From NCBI GenBank assembly GCA_028822935.1, contig JAPKCM010000001.1, forward strand, positions 162,868 to 226,867: 64,000 nucleotides of DNA, in the 5' to 3' direction. Shown in pieces: positions 1 through 7,869 of the stretch. Every line of letters begins with the position of its first letter. The first letter of the stretch is position 1. Source of the stretch: Akkermansiaceae bacterium. Lineage in GTDB: Bacteria; Verrucomicrobiota; Verrucomicrobiia; Verrucomicrobiales; Akkermansiaceae. The notes under the pieces were generated by a model, which saw only the letters and a list, made by a program, of their open reading frames with translations, did not search any database and was not told the origin of the DNA. Made by a program: the position numbers and the translations under genes.

Positions 1-1438
1 TCGAGCGAAGCATTGATGGCCACGGCTGTCGGATGACGAGCTTGCCGCCTTCTTCCACACGACATTCTTGGCCGGTCTCATCGAGGATGGCGGCATCCAC
101 TCCGAAGAAAGGAAGGGTGGCGGTTCCGGGCTTGGTGGGAGTGCAACCGGGTAGGGGGGAAATCATGATGGCTCCGGTCTCGGTTTGCCACCAAGTGTCC
201 ACAATCGGGCAGCGTCCTCCTCCGATTTTTTTGTGATACCAGATCCAGGCTTCCGGGTTAATCGGTTCACCGACGGTTCCGAGAAGTCTGAGAGAAGAAA
301 GATCACGTGCCTCAGGAAATTGATCACCCGCTTTGATGAAGGCGCGGATGGCCGTGGGGGCGGTGTAAAAAATGGAGACCTTGTATTTTTCAACGATATC
401 CCAAAATCTCCCGAAGTCGGGGAAGTTCGGGGCACCTTCATACATTACCTGAGTGGCTCCATTTGCGAGTGGACCGTACACGATGTAGCTGTGACCAGTG
501 ATCCAACCGACATCGGCAGTGCACCAGTAGACGTCATTGTCCTGCATATCGAAGATATACTTTGTGGTGGCGTAGGTCCCCATGAGGTAACCCCCAGAGG
601 TGTGAAGGATTCCTTTTGGTTTCCCTGTGGAGCCTGAAGTGTAGAGGATAAAAAGGGGGTGCTCGCTATCGAAGCCTTTAGCGATATGCTGGTCGCTGAC
701 CTTGGCGACTTCGTCATGCCAGTAAACATCACGGCCCTTTTTCATCGTCACCTTTTCGCCAATGCGCTGGTGCACGATGACGGTTTCGACGTCTTTGTAC
801 TTCTTGAGGGCTTCGTCGACATTCGCCTTGAGGGGAACGACTGAACCTCGCCGGTATCCGCCATCAGAAGTGATGACTGCCTTGGCCTTGCAGTCCTCGA
901 GTCGGTCTGCAATTGATTCTGCGGAAAAGCCACCGAAAACTACGGAATGAACCGCTCCGATACGAGCGCAGGCCAACATGGCGATGGCAGCTTCAGGCAC
1001 CATGGGCATGTAGATTAGAACGCGATCTTTGGATTTGATGCCCTTTGCGAGGAGAACATTGGCAAATCGGCAAACTTCGCGATGGAGCTGTCGATAGGTG
1101 AGAGTGCGTGACTCACCGGGCTCCCCTTCCCAAATGATAGCCGCTTTGTTGGCGCGGCCATTGGTGAGGTGACGGTCGACGCAGTTTTCGCAGACATTGA
1201 TCTTTCCTCCGACGAACCATTTGGCATTGGGAGCTTTCCAGTCGAGGACCTTGGACCACTTCTTTTGCCATAAAAGCTGCTTTGCTTCTCGGGCCCAAAA
1301 GGTGGCAGGTTTTTCGATCGATTCTCGATGAAGCCGTTTGTATTGAGCAAGGCTGGAAATACGGGCCTTCTTTGAAAATTTCTGGGCTGGTTTAAACTCC
1401 AGTTCTTCGCTCGCGACGCTTTGGGATTTGCTGCTCAT
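1..1438 (-). CDS. acs: Acetyl-CoA synthetase, 3' end beyond left edge
   Basis: AMP-forming acetate-CoA ligase: activates acetate through acetyl-AMP to acetyl-CoA in the cytoplasm. The frame opens with ATG at 1436-1438 on minus and runs off the window, so about 479 of the usual ~650 residues are present. The N-terminal cap domain is followed by the adenylate-forming core with [10 protein letters not shown] near residue 266, a tryptophan-rich [15 protein letters not shown] block, and WWQTETGA near residue 416. The C-terminal domain with the conserved acetylatable lysine lies outside the window. Residues are standard for the family, so the assignment is firm. The next gene on minus, a pseudouridine synthase, ends 72 bp upstream, so acs may share its transcript or have its own promoter. 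Confidence 0.95.
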   Translation of the reverse strand, partial: MSSKSQSVASEELEFKPAQKFSKKARISSLAQYKRLHRESIEKPATFWAREAKQLLWQKKWSKVLDWKAPNAKWFVGGKINVCENCVDRHLTNGRANKAAIIWEGEPGESRTLTYRQLHREVCRFANVLLAKGIKSKDRVLIYMPMVPEAAIAMLACARIGAVHSVVFGGFSAESIADRLEDCKAKAVITSDGGYRRGSVVPLKANVDEALKKYKDVETVIVHQRIGEKVTMKKGRDVYWHDEVAKVSDQHIAKGFDSEHPLFILYTSGSTGKPKGILHTSGGYLMGTYATTKYIFDMQDNDVYWCTADVGWITGHSYIVYGPLANGATQVMYEGAPNFPDFGRFWDIVEKYKVSIFYTAPTAIRAFIKAGDQFPEARDLSSLRLLGTVGEPINPEAWIWYHKKIGGGRCPIVDTWWQTETGAIMISPLPGCTPTKPGTATLPFFGVDAAILDETGQECRVEEGGKLVIRQPWPSMLRS

Positions 1439-1510
1439 CGTGTTGAGCGGATGCTAGCAGGACTGAAGGCGAGGGGACAATGCGCAAAGTTCATCTTTCC
1501 AAAGGAAGTA

Positions 1511-2224
1511 TTACTTTTGCTCCGCCATCTTGAGGAGGTCCTCACGTTCTTGATCTGTAAGGGGGCGCCACTTTCCTGAGCGGAGAGAGCCTAGTTTCAA
1601 GGGGCCAATTTGGAGACGAATGAGGCGCTTCACTCGGTGATGCACGGCCTGCATCATGTAGCGGATCTGGCGCTTCATTCCGGTCGTGAGGACAATCTGC
1701 AAGCGCCGCGATGAAATTCGTTCTACCGAATGAGCCTTGGCCTTTCCTTCTTCGGTGTAGACGCCCTTTAGCAGCTTATCGAAAATCTCGTTCTCAAAGG
1801 AAGAATCAAGGGTGACGTGATAGACCTTGGGGATCTTGTGTTTAGGGTGGGTGAGCGCTTGTGAGAGTTCCCCGTCGTTACTCAAGATGATCAATCCCTC
1901 GGACTCGAGGTCCAGTCGGCCAACGTGCATGAGATGCTGCATGCGTCCTGGAAGGAGGTGATAAATGGTTTCGCGATGACGTTCGTCGTTTCGCGTGCAG
2001 ACGAGGCCCGCTGGCTTGTGCAGAACAATGCTCTGGATGTTGAGAGGCTCGATCCTCTTCCCGTTGGCGCGAATCTGATCGTCTGGTTGCACCCGATAGC
2101 CAGGCTTGATACAGCTCTGCCCATTGACGACGACATCGCCAGCCAGAACCATGGCATCACAGGCTCGGCGTGATCCTACTCCACATGAAGCCAGGTATTT
2201 ATTGAGGCGGACACCATCGCTCAT
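1511..2224 (-). CDS. S4-domain RNA pseudouridine synthase (RsuA/RluB/RluE/RluF family)
   Basis: Isomerises a specific uridine to pseudouridine, most likely in rRNA. The 237-residue protein has an N-terminal S4 RNA-binding domain (about residues 5-50, beginning VRLNKYLASCGVGSRR) and a catalytic domain with the signature GRLDLESEG, where D105 is the expected catalytic aspartate. Length and domain order fit the RsuA/RluB group. The sequence alone does not tell which rRNA site is modified, so no gene symbol is given. The ATG start places the S4 domain at the very N-terminus, as is usual. A strong terminator for the upstream small-protein gene lies 30 bp before the start, so this gene probably has its own promoter. 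Confidence 0.9.
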   Translation of the reverse strand: MSDGVRLNKYLASCGVGSRRACDAMVLAGDVVVNGQSCIKPGYRVQPDDQIRANGKRIEPLNIQSIVLHKPAGLVCTRNDERHRETIYHLLPGRMQHLMHVGRLDLESEGLIILSNDGELSQALTHPKHKIPKVYHVTLDSSFENEIFDKLLKGVYTEEGKAKAHSVERISSRRLQIVLTTGMKRQIRYMMQAVHHRVKRLIRLQIGPLKLGSLRSGKWRPLTDQEREDLLKMAEQK

Positions 2225-2253
2225 GAATTCAGGGCAGGTAAATGGGGTGCAAG

Positions 2254-2281
2254 AAAAAGGCGAAGCCGGTGAGGCTCCGCC
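2254..2281 (-). terminator. Rho-independent terminator of the small basic protein gene
   Basis: Read on minus: a 9-bp stem (GGCGGAGCC pairing with GGCTTCGCC, one G-U pair) with a 5-nt loop, followed directly by five T. It lies 27 bp past the stop codon of the small basic protein gene. Confidence 0.85.
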
Positions 2282-2307
2282 GAGAAAGTTTGGTCAAAGC
2301 GGAAGAC

Positions 2308-2463
2308 TTACGAATCCGCAGCAGTCTTAGGAAGACCAATTGGGCTGGTTCCTTCTTTCCAAAGGCCACGTTGTTTGAGGGCCTTCACGCGCTCAAAGCG
2401 CTTCATCACAGAGCGCTTTCCAGTAGCTCCGCCTTGACGTTTTAGACTATTGTGCTTCGACAT
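2308..2463 (-). CDS. Small basic protein of the Chlamydiae/Verrucomicrobia type
   Basis: A 51-residue, strongly basic protein beginning MSKHNSLKRQGGATGKRSVM and ending in a PIGLPKTAADS tail. I recognise the pattern (SKH.SL...G...KRSVLKR.ER...L...G.W) as the small basic protein family shared by Chlamydiae and Verrucomicrobia, which has been suggested to be ribosome-associated; its function is not established. The ATG is at 2461-2463 and the stop at 2308-2310, followed by a strong terminator, which makes it a well-bounded single-gene unit. It sits upstream of an rRNA pseudouridine synthase on the same strand, compatible with a translation-related role, though that link is inference. It is too short to be noticed by most length-filtered gene callers. 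Confidence 0.85.
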   Translation of the reverse strand: MSKHNSLKRQGGATGKRSVMKRFERVKALKQRGLWKEGTSPIGLPKTAADS

Positions 2464-2617
2464 GGGTCAAAATTCCGGTTAGGGGCGCGGAACCTATGAG
2501 CAGGTTGTGGGCTTGGCAAGGATGAACTTGGGATTTGTTAAGATACTCCTACAGTTTTTGGAGTGAATCATCGCTCGTCGAAGCGCAATTGTATTTTAGG
2601 GAAATTAAAAAGCAGGA

Positions 2618-2651
2618 TTGACAAAACTTGTATTTTCAGTAATTACTGTAA
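2618..2651 (+). promoter_or_regulatory. Promoter and GbsR-type operator in front of the regulator gene
   Basis: A perfect -35 box TTGACA at 2618-2623 is followed, about 16-17 bp on, by an AT-rich -10 region that lies inside the near-palindrome TTTCAGTAATTACTGTAA (2634-2651, one mismatch). The palindrome ends 3 bp before the ATG of the GbsR-like gene, so a bound repressor would cover both the -10 region and the ribosome-binding site. The same palindrome recurs at 3216-3233. Autoregulation is inferred from position. Confidence 0.65.
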
Positions 2652-2654
2652 GGG

Positions 2655-3176
2655 ATGAATGAGACGGCAATTAAGTTAGCTGAGATCCGCGCAGAGTTCG
2701 TGGCTCAATGGGGAGTGATGGGCACCCAATGGGGGATCAATCGCACCATGGCTCAAATTCACGCTTTCTTGATGATTGGGGCCGCGCCAATGAGTACGGA
2801 TGAGGTTATGGAAGCTCTCGAGATTAGCAGGGGCAACGCGCACACCAATCTTAAGGACCTTGTTGGCTGGGGCTTGGTTCGCATTGTGACCAAAAAAGGA
2901 GAACGAAAGGAATTTTTTGAGGCCGAAAAAGGAGTTTGGGAGATGTTTCGTCGGATTACCGTTGAGCGCAAACGTCGGGAAATTGACCCCGCTCTGGCCG
3001 TTCTCCAGCGCTGTAAGGTCGAAAGTGAGGGAATGGAAGGTAAGGATGCTCTCGCTTTTCACGAGCAAATGAAGGAGCTGGAAGAATTTGTCAGTTTCGC
3101 CTCCAAGATGGGAGATCGTGTTGCCGCGATGCAACACGGAAAGGCGATGCAGCTCGCTTTCAAACTCTTCGGTTAG
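2655..3176 (+). CDS. GbsR/MarR-family transcriptional regulator
   Basis: A 173-residue winged-helix regulator of the GbsR subgroup of MarR-like proteins. The N-terminal segment FVAQWGVMGTQWGINRTMAQ and the following helix-turn-helix (about residues 35-80, including MSTDEVMEALEISRGNAHTN) are typical: GbsR-like proteins carry WG..WG..R..A.I...L and MT.DEI.E.L..SRG..S.NL. A helical C-terminal half probably mediates dimerisation. The ligand cannot be read from the sequence. The gene starts 3 bp after a near-perfect 18-bp palindrome, and a perfect version of the same palindrome sits 39 bp after its stop, in front of the DCC-protein cluster. It is therefore likely to control itself and that cluster. 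Confidence 0.85.
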   Translation: MNETAIKLAEIRAEFVAQWGVMGTQWGINRTMAQIHAFLMIGAAPMSTDEVMEALEISRGNAHTNLKDLVGWGLVRIVTKKGERKEFFEAEKGVWEMFRRITVERKRREIDPALAVLQRCKVESEGMEGKDALAFHEQMKELEEFVSFASKMGDRVAAMQHGKAMQLAFKLFG

Positions 3177-3215
3177 GATTCAGAAATTTTACTAACTCAG
3201 ACATCTAGAAAGATC

Positions 3216-3233
3216 TTTCAGTAAATACTGAAA
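3216..3233 (+). promoter_or_regulatory. Second GbsR-type operator, perfect 18-bp palindrome
   Basis: TTTCAGTAAATACTGAAA is a perfect inverted repeat (8-bp arms, 2-bp centre), 19 bp before the ATG of the DCC-family gene. It matches 17 of 18 positions of the site at 2634-2651 upstream of the GbsR-like gene. Two matching palindromes bracketing a regulator gene are a strong hint of a shared operator. Confidence 0.65.
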
Positions 3234-3252
3234 AAACAATATAAAAAAGAAT

Positions 3253-3735
3253 ATGAAGCTCCCACTCTACCTCAATTGGATCGAAGTTTACTACGATGGA
3301 CGCTGCGGGATGTGCTGCACCTTTCATGAGTGGCTTAATCGGCAAAAACGGGCTTTCAGGGTTCGCTTCATTCCCTATCAGGCAGAGGAAGCGGCAGAGC
3401 AGTTCCCGGAAATCGCCGATCTTGATCCTGCTCGGGAAATGGTGGCCCGGACGAGTGAAGGGCAGATTATTCGAGGGGCAGAAGCCTGGGTCTGGTGCCT
3501 CTACAGCTGTGCGAACTATCGCAAAATGGCGCGAAGGTTGGCGAGTCCCGCCTTGTTGCCGATGGCGAAGAGAGCATGTCAGCTCCTTGCCGCCAATCGT
3601 CGTGGCTTGAGCCGGGTTTTTTTTCGTAGAAAAGATCACGAAGTGAGGGAGACCCTTCACGTGATGACCGGGCCGAGCTGCGACGGGGATTTTTGCGCTG
3701 TCGATCAGGACGAATGGCGCAAGGAGCTTCTCTGA
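3253..3735 (+). CDS. DCC-family (DUF393) thiol-disulfide oxidoreductase-like protein
   Basis: A 160-residue protein of the DUF393/DCC family. The defining motif YYDGRCGMCC lies at residues 13-22, giving a CxxC pair at C18/C21 with an extra C22. The family is predicted to have a thioredoxin-like redox function but the substrate is unknown. The middle part (about residues 60-80) carries the usual RTSEGQIIRGAEAW stretch. It is the first gene after the perfect GbsR-type palindrome and leads a plus-strand cluster with small membrane proteins and an MBOAT-type acyltransferase. The ATG is preceded by an A-rich leader without a strong Shine-Dalgarno. Confidence 0.85.
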   Translation: MKLPLYLNWIEVYYDGRCGMCCTFHEWLNRQKRAFRVRFIPYQAEEAAEQFPEIADLDPAREMVARTSEGQIIRGAEAWVWCLYSCANYRKMARRLASPALLPMAKRACQLLAANRRGLSRVFFRRKDHEVRETLHVMTGPSCDGDFCAVDQDEWRKELL

Positions 3736-3763
3736 AATTCGGTTCTCACAAAGAAATAAAACC

Positions 3764-4144
3764 ATGAATGAAACAACCATTACCTATAGCCTCTATCTCT
3801 TAATTGCCATTCCCGTGACCATTTGGGTGGCGAAAACCCTTCACCGAAATGGGCGAGTGTTCCTCGTCGATTGCTTCCATGGAAATGCTGAAATGGCCGA
3901 TAGTGTGAACCACCTTCTTGTGGTGGGATTCTACCTGATCAATATCGGCTTTGTGACTCTCTTTCTGAAGATAGAGAGCAAGGTTCAAGAAGTGACCGGG
4001 GTTTTCGAAGCACTGAGTGAAAAGCTAGGAGTTGTTCTCCTTGTCCTCGGAGGAATGCATTTCTTGAACCTCTACATCTTTAGCAAGCTTCGCCAGAATC
4101 CGAATGCGCAGCCGCCGATCATGCCAGTCAAAGGAACCTACTAA
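3764..4144 (+). CDS. Small integral membrane protein of unknown function
   Basis: A 126-residue protein with three likely membrane segments (about residues 8-24, 47-66 and 84-104). Between the first two lies VFLVDCFHGNAEMADSVNHL, a conserved-looking polar loop. I do not recognise a characterised family. It follows the DCC-family gene by 28 bp, so it is probably co-transcribed and controlled by the same GbsR-type operator. Hydrophobicity and position support a real gene; the function remains open. Confidence 0.75.
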   Translation: MNETTITYSLYLLIAIPVTIWVAKTLHRNGRVFLVDCFHGNAEMADSVNHLLVVGFYLINIGFVTLFLKIESKVQEVTGVFEALSEKLGVVLLVLGGMHFLNLYIFSKLRQNPNAQPPIMPVKGTY

Positions 4145-4275
4145 CGAATTGAAAACATGAAGAAGCTACTCGCACGATTATTCCATTGGAAATTGGAAAC
4201 AAAGAAACGGCACCGGAGACTAACTTGGATGTTTGGAAACTGAACTGAGAAAGGAAGAATAATGAGGGAAGATAA

Positions 4276-4446
4276 ATTAGCGACAAAAGAGGAGGTGTTC
4301 TTGGAGGACCTACTTTTGCTCTGCCATATCTTGGTGTCGAAATTATCAATGGTGGTTTTGGTGGTGTTCCATGGCTGTTTCCAATCGGAGAATTTATTGC
4401 GCAGTCACAGCCTTTGCCGTCATTTGAGCCTGTAGAAAAAAGCTAG
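4276..4446 (+). pseudogene. Possible C-terminal scrap of an unidentified gene
   Basis: The 311-bp stretch between the two membrane-protein genes has no intact gene. One frame, open from 4276 to the TAG at 4444-4446, reads like a protein C-terminus (GGPTFALPYLGVEIINGG followed by FGGVPWLFPIGEFIAQ), with no start codon in a sensible place. A second frame gives a 57-codon ORF from ATG 4262 that looks less protein-like. I read this as a decayed gene end, but with little confidence and no family assignment. Confidence 0.3.
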
Positions 4447-4455
4447 AACAATGAA

Positions 4456-4836
4456 ATGATCTTACTCCGAATCGCCGGGCTGATGTGCCTCGGCTTGGTG
4501 GTGGCCAACCTCGTGGGAGTGAAGCGCCTGAAATATGCGGTTAACTTGGAGACATCTGAGCCGATTGTGCGGCAGATCTTTTATGTGTATTGCGGCTATA
4601 TCGTGATGCTGATTATGGGACTGACGGTTCTCTGTCTCGGCTGGCCGGAGCTTCTGCTCACCGATGGCATGGGACGTGTCGTCTGCTGGTTTTTCGGAAT
4701 TTTCTGGGGAAGCTAGGTCGTTGTGCAGCTGACTTATTACGATAAGGATCTTCGTATGAAAGAGCGGGGCTGGGATCTCTTTTTTCTGGGTGTTTTTGCG
4801 GCATTGGCCATCATTTTTATCAACGGCGCATTATGA
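4456..4836 (+). pseudogene. Membrane-protein gene interrupted by an in-frame TAG
   Basis: The frame from ATG 4456 encodes a hydrophobic protein with three likely membrane segments (about residues 2-22, 42-62 and 74-84) up to TAG at 4714-4716. The same frame continues without a shift through VVVQLTYYDKDLRMKERGWD and a further membrane segment to TGA at 4834-4836. That TGA overlaps the ATG of the next gene by the classic ATGA. The overlap shows that the original gene was 126 codons plus stop and has acquired a nonsense codon at codon 87. TAG serves as the normal stop elsewhere in this window (for example in ligA), so recoding is unlikely. Function unknown. Confidence 0.7.
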
Positions 4837-5276
4837 AAGAACTCCTCGATTTAGGATTACAAGTGTCGGGCTGGTCGCTGGTGCTTCTATGTATTGGTAG
4901 CATCTGGATTCCCAAGGTGCTGGGCTGGCGCGAGAAGCTGGTGAGTCTCACGCCCTTGATGAAGGAACTCTGGTGGACCTACTCGCTCTACGTTTGGGGG
5001 AGTCACATTTTCTTCGCTGTGATGGCACTTGCGCATCGCGATTGGTTCCTGAGTGGGAGTCCGGTCGCGGCGAGCCTGGCTGGCTTTATCTGCCTCTGGT
5101 GGAGCGTGCGGCTTTACCTTCAATTCTTCGGCTTTGATTTCGATGAAGTGGAGGATGGGTTCTTGCATAAAGCGGCGAAGCACATCCTGACGCTGCTCTT
5201 CATCGGGCTCGTGTTCGTTTTCGGGATGACGGTGGCGTGGAATCTGGGCTTGCTGGGAAAGGGAGGAGCGCTGTGA
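4833..5276 (+). CDS. Integral membrane protein of unknown function
   Basis: A 147-residue protein with about four membrane segments (around residues 8-28, 45-66, 75-100 and 115-138). The segment LWWTYSLYVWGSHIFFAVMA and the FFGFDFDEVEDG loop stand out, but I recognise no characterised family. The ATG overlaps the stop of the interrupted gene upstream and the TGA overlaps the GTG of the acyltransferase downstream, so it is translationally coupled on both sides. A role with the MBOAT-type enzyme, in membrane lipid or wax-ester chemistry, is inferred from context. Confidence 0.75.
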   Translation: MKELLDLGLQVSGWSLVLLCIGSIWIPKVLGWREKLVSLTPLMKELWWTYSLYVWGSHIFFAVMALAHRDWFLSGSPVAASLAGFICLWWSVRLYLQFFGFDFDEVEDGFLHKAAKHILTLLFIGLVFVFGMTVAWNLGLLGKGGAL

Positions 5277-6175
5277 TCGGAATCGTCTTTCTTCTCTTTG
5301 CCGGGCTTTTCGGCGGACGCTTGCTGGCGAAGCTCGCGCCGAAGGGGCATCGTCGCACCTTCGGCTGGCTCATGGTTTTCGCGTTGCTTGTCGCCGCTCA
5401 TCTCAACCTCTTGGACGCGGATCCTATCGTGCGCATGGTGGGAATTTGTGCCGTGCTATTGGCCGCCATGAAGGGGCTCGTTTATGCCGAGTGGGCTGGG
5501 CCGAAACAGTTGACTTGGTCGCGTTATTTCATTTTCGGATTGCTGTGGTTTGGAATGGATCCGGGCACCTTCGCGAAGAAGAGAGCCGGGCTGAGCTACA
5601 AAGGTGATCTTGGATGGGGTCTCTTAATGCTGGTGGTGGGATTTACGATGGCCTGGGTGGTTTGGACGCTCGAGTATCGTGACATTATCCTGATGTTTGT
5701 GCCCATGAGTCTCGGGTTTCACTTTGGGGCTCTTCGGGTTTTGAAGGCGATCCATCGCTCCTTTGGCTTTCCCGTGCGGACTCTGTTTCCCAATCTCTTG
5801 AAAGCGCAAGGAATCGGAGACTTTTGGAGCAGACGATGGAACGTCGGCTATTCGCAGATGATGCAAAGGGTCGTCGGGAGGCCGCTGGGAAATATCGTGG
5901 GGCGAGATGGGGGAGTGATGGCGGTGTTTCTCGTTTCGGGGCTTCTGCATGAAGTTGCGATCACGCTTCCGGTGATGGCGGGGTGGGGATGTCCCACGCT
6001 TTACTTTGTCTTCCATGGAGGACTTGCGGTGTGGGAACGGCGGACCGGTCGACAGCTGGGCAAGGTGCTGACGCTCATTTTGGTGGGTGCCCCGCTTGGT
6101 TTCTTGTTTCCTCAGGTCTTTCAAGTGGAAGTGATTGAGCGATTTCTCGGAGTGATGAAATGGATCAATGGATAA
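5273..6175 (+). CDS. MBOAT/wax-synthase-like membrane acyltransferase
   Basis: A 300-residue polytopic membrane protein resembling the wax-synthase branch of the MBOAT superfamily, which transfers acyl chains to an alcohol or similar acceptor within the membrane. The family block is FWSRRWNVGYSQMMQRVVGR, followed about 20 residues later by SGLLHEVAITLP, whose histidine (about H226) is the expected catalytic residue, and then GCPTLYFVFHGG. I chose GTG at 5273 rather than an upstream ATG because GGGAGGAG lies just before it and it overlaps the preceding stop by 4 nt. It ends a cluster of small membrane proteins. The acyl acceptor cannot be named from sequence. Confidence 0.8.
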   Translation: MIGIVFLLFAGLFGGRLLAKLAPKGHRRTFGWLMVFALLVAAHLNLLDADPIVRMVGICAVLLAAMKGLVYAEWAGPKQLTWSRYFIFGLLWFGMDPGTFAKKRAGLSYKGDLGWGLLMLVVGFTMAWVVWTLEYRDIILMFVPMSLGFHFGALRVLKAIHRSFGFPVRTLFPNLLKAQGIGDFWSRRWNVGYSQMMQRVVGRPLGNIVGRDGGVMAVFLVSGLLHEVAITLPVMAGWGCPTLYFVFHGGLAVWERRTGRQLGKVLTLILVGAPLGFLFPQVFQVEVIERFLGVMKWING

Positions 6176-6181
6176 GATGTA

Positions 6182-6534
6182 AAAGGCGATCGTTATTGCC
6201 GCAGCGAATGGGTTCCTCGGGCGCTATCTGAGCCGGTGGTTTCTGGACCGGGGTTGGCGGGGCGCTCGGTGAATTGTCGCTAAGGGCCTAAAAATCAGAA
6301 TTTGATCCCGGAGAGCCGGGAGGAAAGTAATCAGGCGCTGGGAAAAAGCGATTGCGGGTTGCTGGGTAGCGCCCAAGGTCTGGATCAAATCATGCGCGGC
6401 AACCATTGATCGTTGAAAACTGCCGATTCAAGTGGCCGAATCTCAAAGAGGCTTTGGCACATTTGAGAGCTCGTCCTGGTGAGCGATCACTGACTGAAAA
6501 TGCCTTAGCGAAGAATTTGAGGTCTCAAGACTAG
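6182..6534 (+). pseudogene. Wreck of a TIGR01777-type epimerase (SDR) gene
   Basis: Three pieces of one gene can be read in order but in different frames. An N-terminal Rossmann start at 6185-6265 gives AIVIAAANGFLGRYLSRWFL (GxxGxxG-like). A middle piece near 6345-6415 gives KAIAGCWVAPKVWIKSCAAT, like the family's APKVWI.SSTA.IY block. A C-terminal piece at 6418-6534 gives NCRFKWPNLKEALAHL, matching the FEFRWPTLEEAL ending, down to TAG 6532-6534. The spacing is much shorter than the ~300-residue family length, so large internal parts are gone. It follows the acyltransferase gene by a few bases and was probably once part of that cluster. Identity rests on motif memory. Confidence 0.6.
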
Positions 6535-6641
6535 GTGTGACAGAAGAGACTTCTAAAAAAACGACGATTGGATACTCTTTTTTTTTTGTGGTTTTTCTGG
6601 AACTAGCTTAAACTCCCACATCGATTGCGGTCATTGTTACA

Positions 6642-7832
6642 GTGAGGGAAGTGAAAAATCAAAAGCAGAAAAATACGCCGGTCCATCTGTTGGTGACTGT
6701 TGCTTGCGCTGTGATCTTGATCGGCGGAATGAAGCTTGCGCAGAGTTTTTTCATTCCCATTCTTCTTGCTGCTTTTATTGCCACCATCAGTTTTCCCATT
6801 ACGGGCTGGTTGAGGAAGAACCGGGTTCCTCAGTCTATCGCTGTCCTTTTGACCGTTCTAATAGACTTTGCCTTCTTGATCGGCATTATTTTGATCTGTA
6901 TTTCGCTGTTAGGGGATCTCGAGACGAAGTGGCAAGATACTTATTATCCCGCTCTCACCCAGCGCATCGACGAGGCCTCGGAAGCAACGGTGGGTTTGTT
7001 GGAAAAATTTGATGTGAAAGACGCACGGATGAAGGTCGAGGCTTACGGATTGTCGAATATTCAGGAGCAATTCACCGGTAAGGAGTCGATGGTCAAGCTT
7101 CTCGACTTGGGAACCGACGTGGCTTGGAAGGCCCTTTCGTTTTTGGGAACGACATTTATGGTGCTTGTTCTAACGATTTTCATGTTGAGCGAGGCGCGCA
7201 TGTTTGGTCGGAGAGCGGATGCGATTCTCGATGCTCGTGGGCCAAACTTTCAGCGGATCCTCTCGGCGACATCTGACATTCAGCGCTACCTTGCGATCAA
7301 GACCTTGGTGAGTTTGGCGACGGGGATTTTGGCGGGCTTCCTTTGCTGGTCGGCACGCCTCGATTTTTTCTTACTTTGGGGGATTTTGGCCTTTGCGCTC
7401 AACTTCATTCCTGTTTTGGGCTCGATTATTGCTGGGGTGCCGCCACTTATTCTCGCGCTTTTGGTGCACGGAGGGCCGAGCGCGATGGCGATTGCGATTG
7501 GATTCATTTCGATTAACGTTTTTCTGGGGAACTTTTTGGAGCCGATGCTGATGGGTCGCCGTTTTGGACTTTCGACCCTGGTGGTGATTGTTTCCGTCCT
7601 GTTTTGGGGGTATGTCTGGGGACCGGTGGGAATGCTCCTAGGGGTTCCTCTTACGATGGTTTTGAAAGTGATGCTCGATAACAGTGATGAATTTCGCTGG
7701 CTGTCGGTGGCGATCACGAAAGAGAAGAGGCGTGCGATCCTTGATGATGATGATGAACTCGATGATGAGGATTCGATGTTGGATGGTGATGTTGGCTTGT
7801 CTGATCGGTTCACAGAAGGGACGCGGAGCTAG
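6642..7832 (+). CDS. AI-2E family transporter (PerM/YdiK-like)
   Basis: A 396-residue inner-membrane protein of the AI-2E transporter superfamily, whose members export or take up small solutes; only some handle autoinducer-2. About eight membrane segments are visible: two pairs at the N-terminus, a long soluble stretch (about residues 95-165) and a C-terminal bundle. That bundle contains the family hallmark ALNFIPVLGSIIAGVPP and ends GMLLGVPLTMVLK. An acidic tail (DDDDELDDEDS) extends beyond the usual end. The frame opens with GTG 6642; a second GTG at 6651 is equally possible. The gene stands alone between a decayed epimerase and ctaA. Confidence 0.88.
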   Translation: MREVKNQKQKNTPVHLLVTVACAVILIGGMKLAQSFFIPILLAAFIATISFPITGWLRKNRVPQSIAVLLTVLIDFAFLIGIILICISLLGDLETKWQDTYYPALTQRIDEASEATVGLLEKFDVKDARMKVEAYGLSNIQEQFTGKESMVKLLDLGTDVAWKALSFLGTTFMVLVLTIFMLSEARMFGRRADAILDARGPNFQRILSATSDIQRYLAIKTLVSLATGILAGFLCWSARLDFFLLWGILAFALNFIPVLGSIIAGVPPLILALLVHGGPSAMAIAIGFISINVFLGNFLEPMLMGRRFGLSTLVVIVSVLFWGYVWGPVGMLLGVPLTMVLKVMLDNSDEFRWLSVAITKEKRRAILDDDDELDDEDSMLDGDVGLSDRFTEGTRS

Positions 7833-7869
7833 AGTTTGTAAGTCCTTAATTTCAGGTTAGGTTCCTTCT

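Noticed and set aside
4262..4435. 57-codon ORF after the three-helix membrane protein gene
   Set aside because: The competing frame looks more like a protein end; no start context or family.
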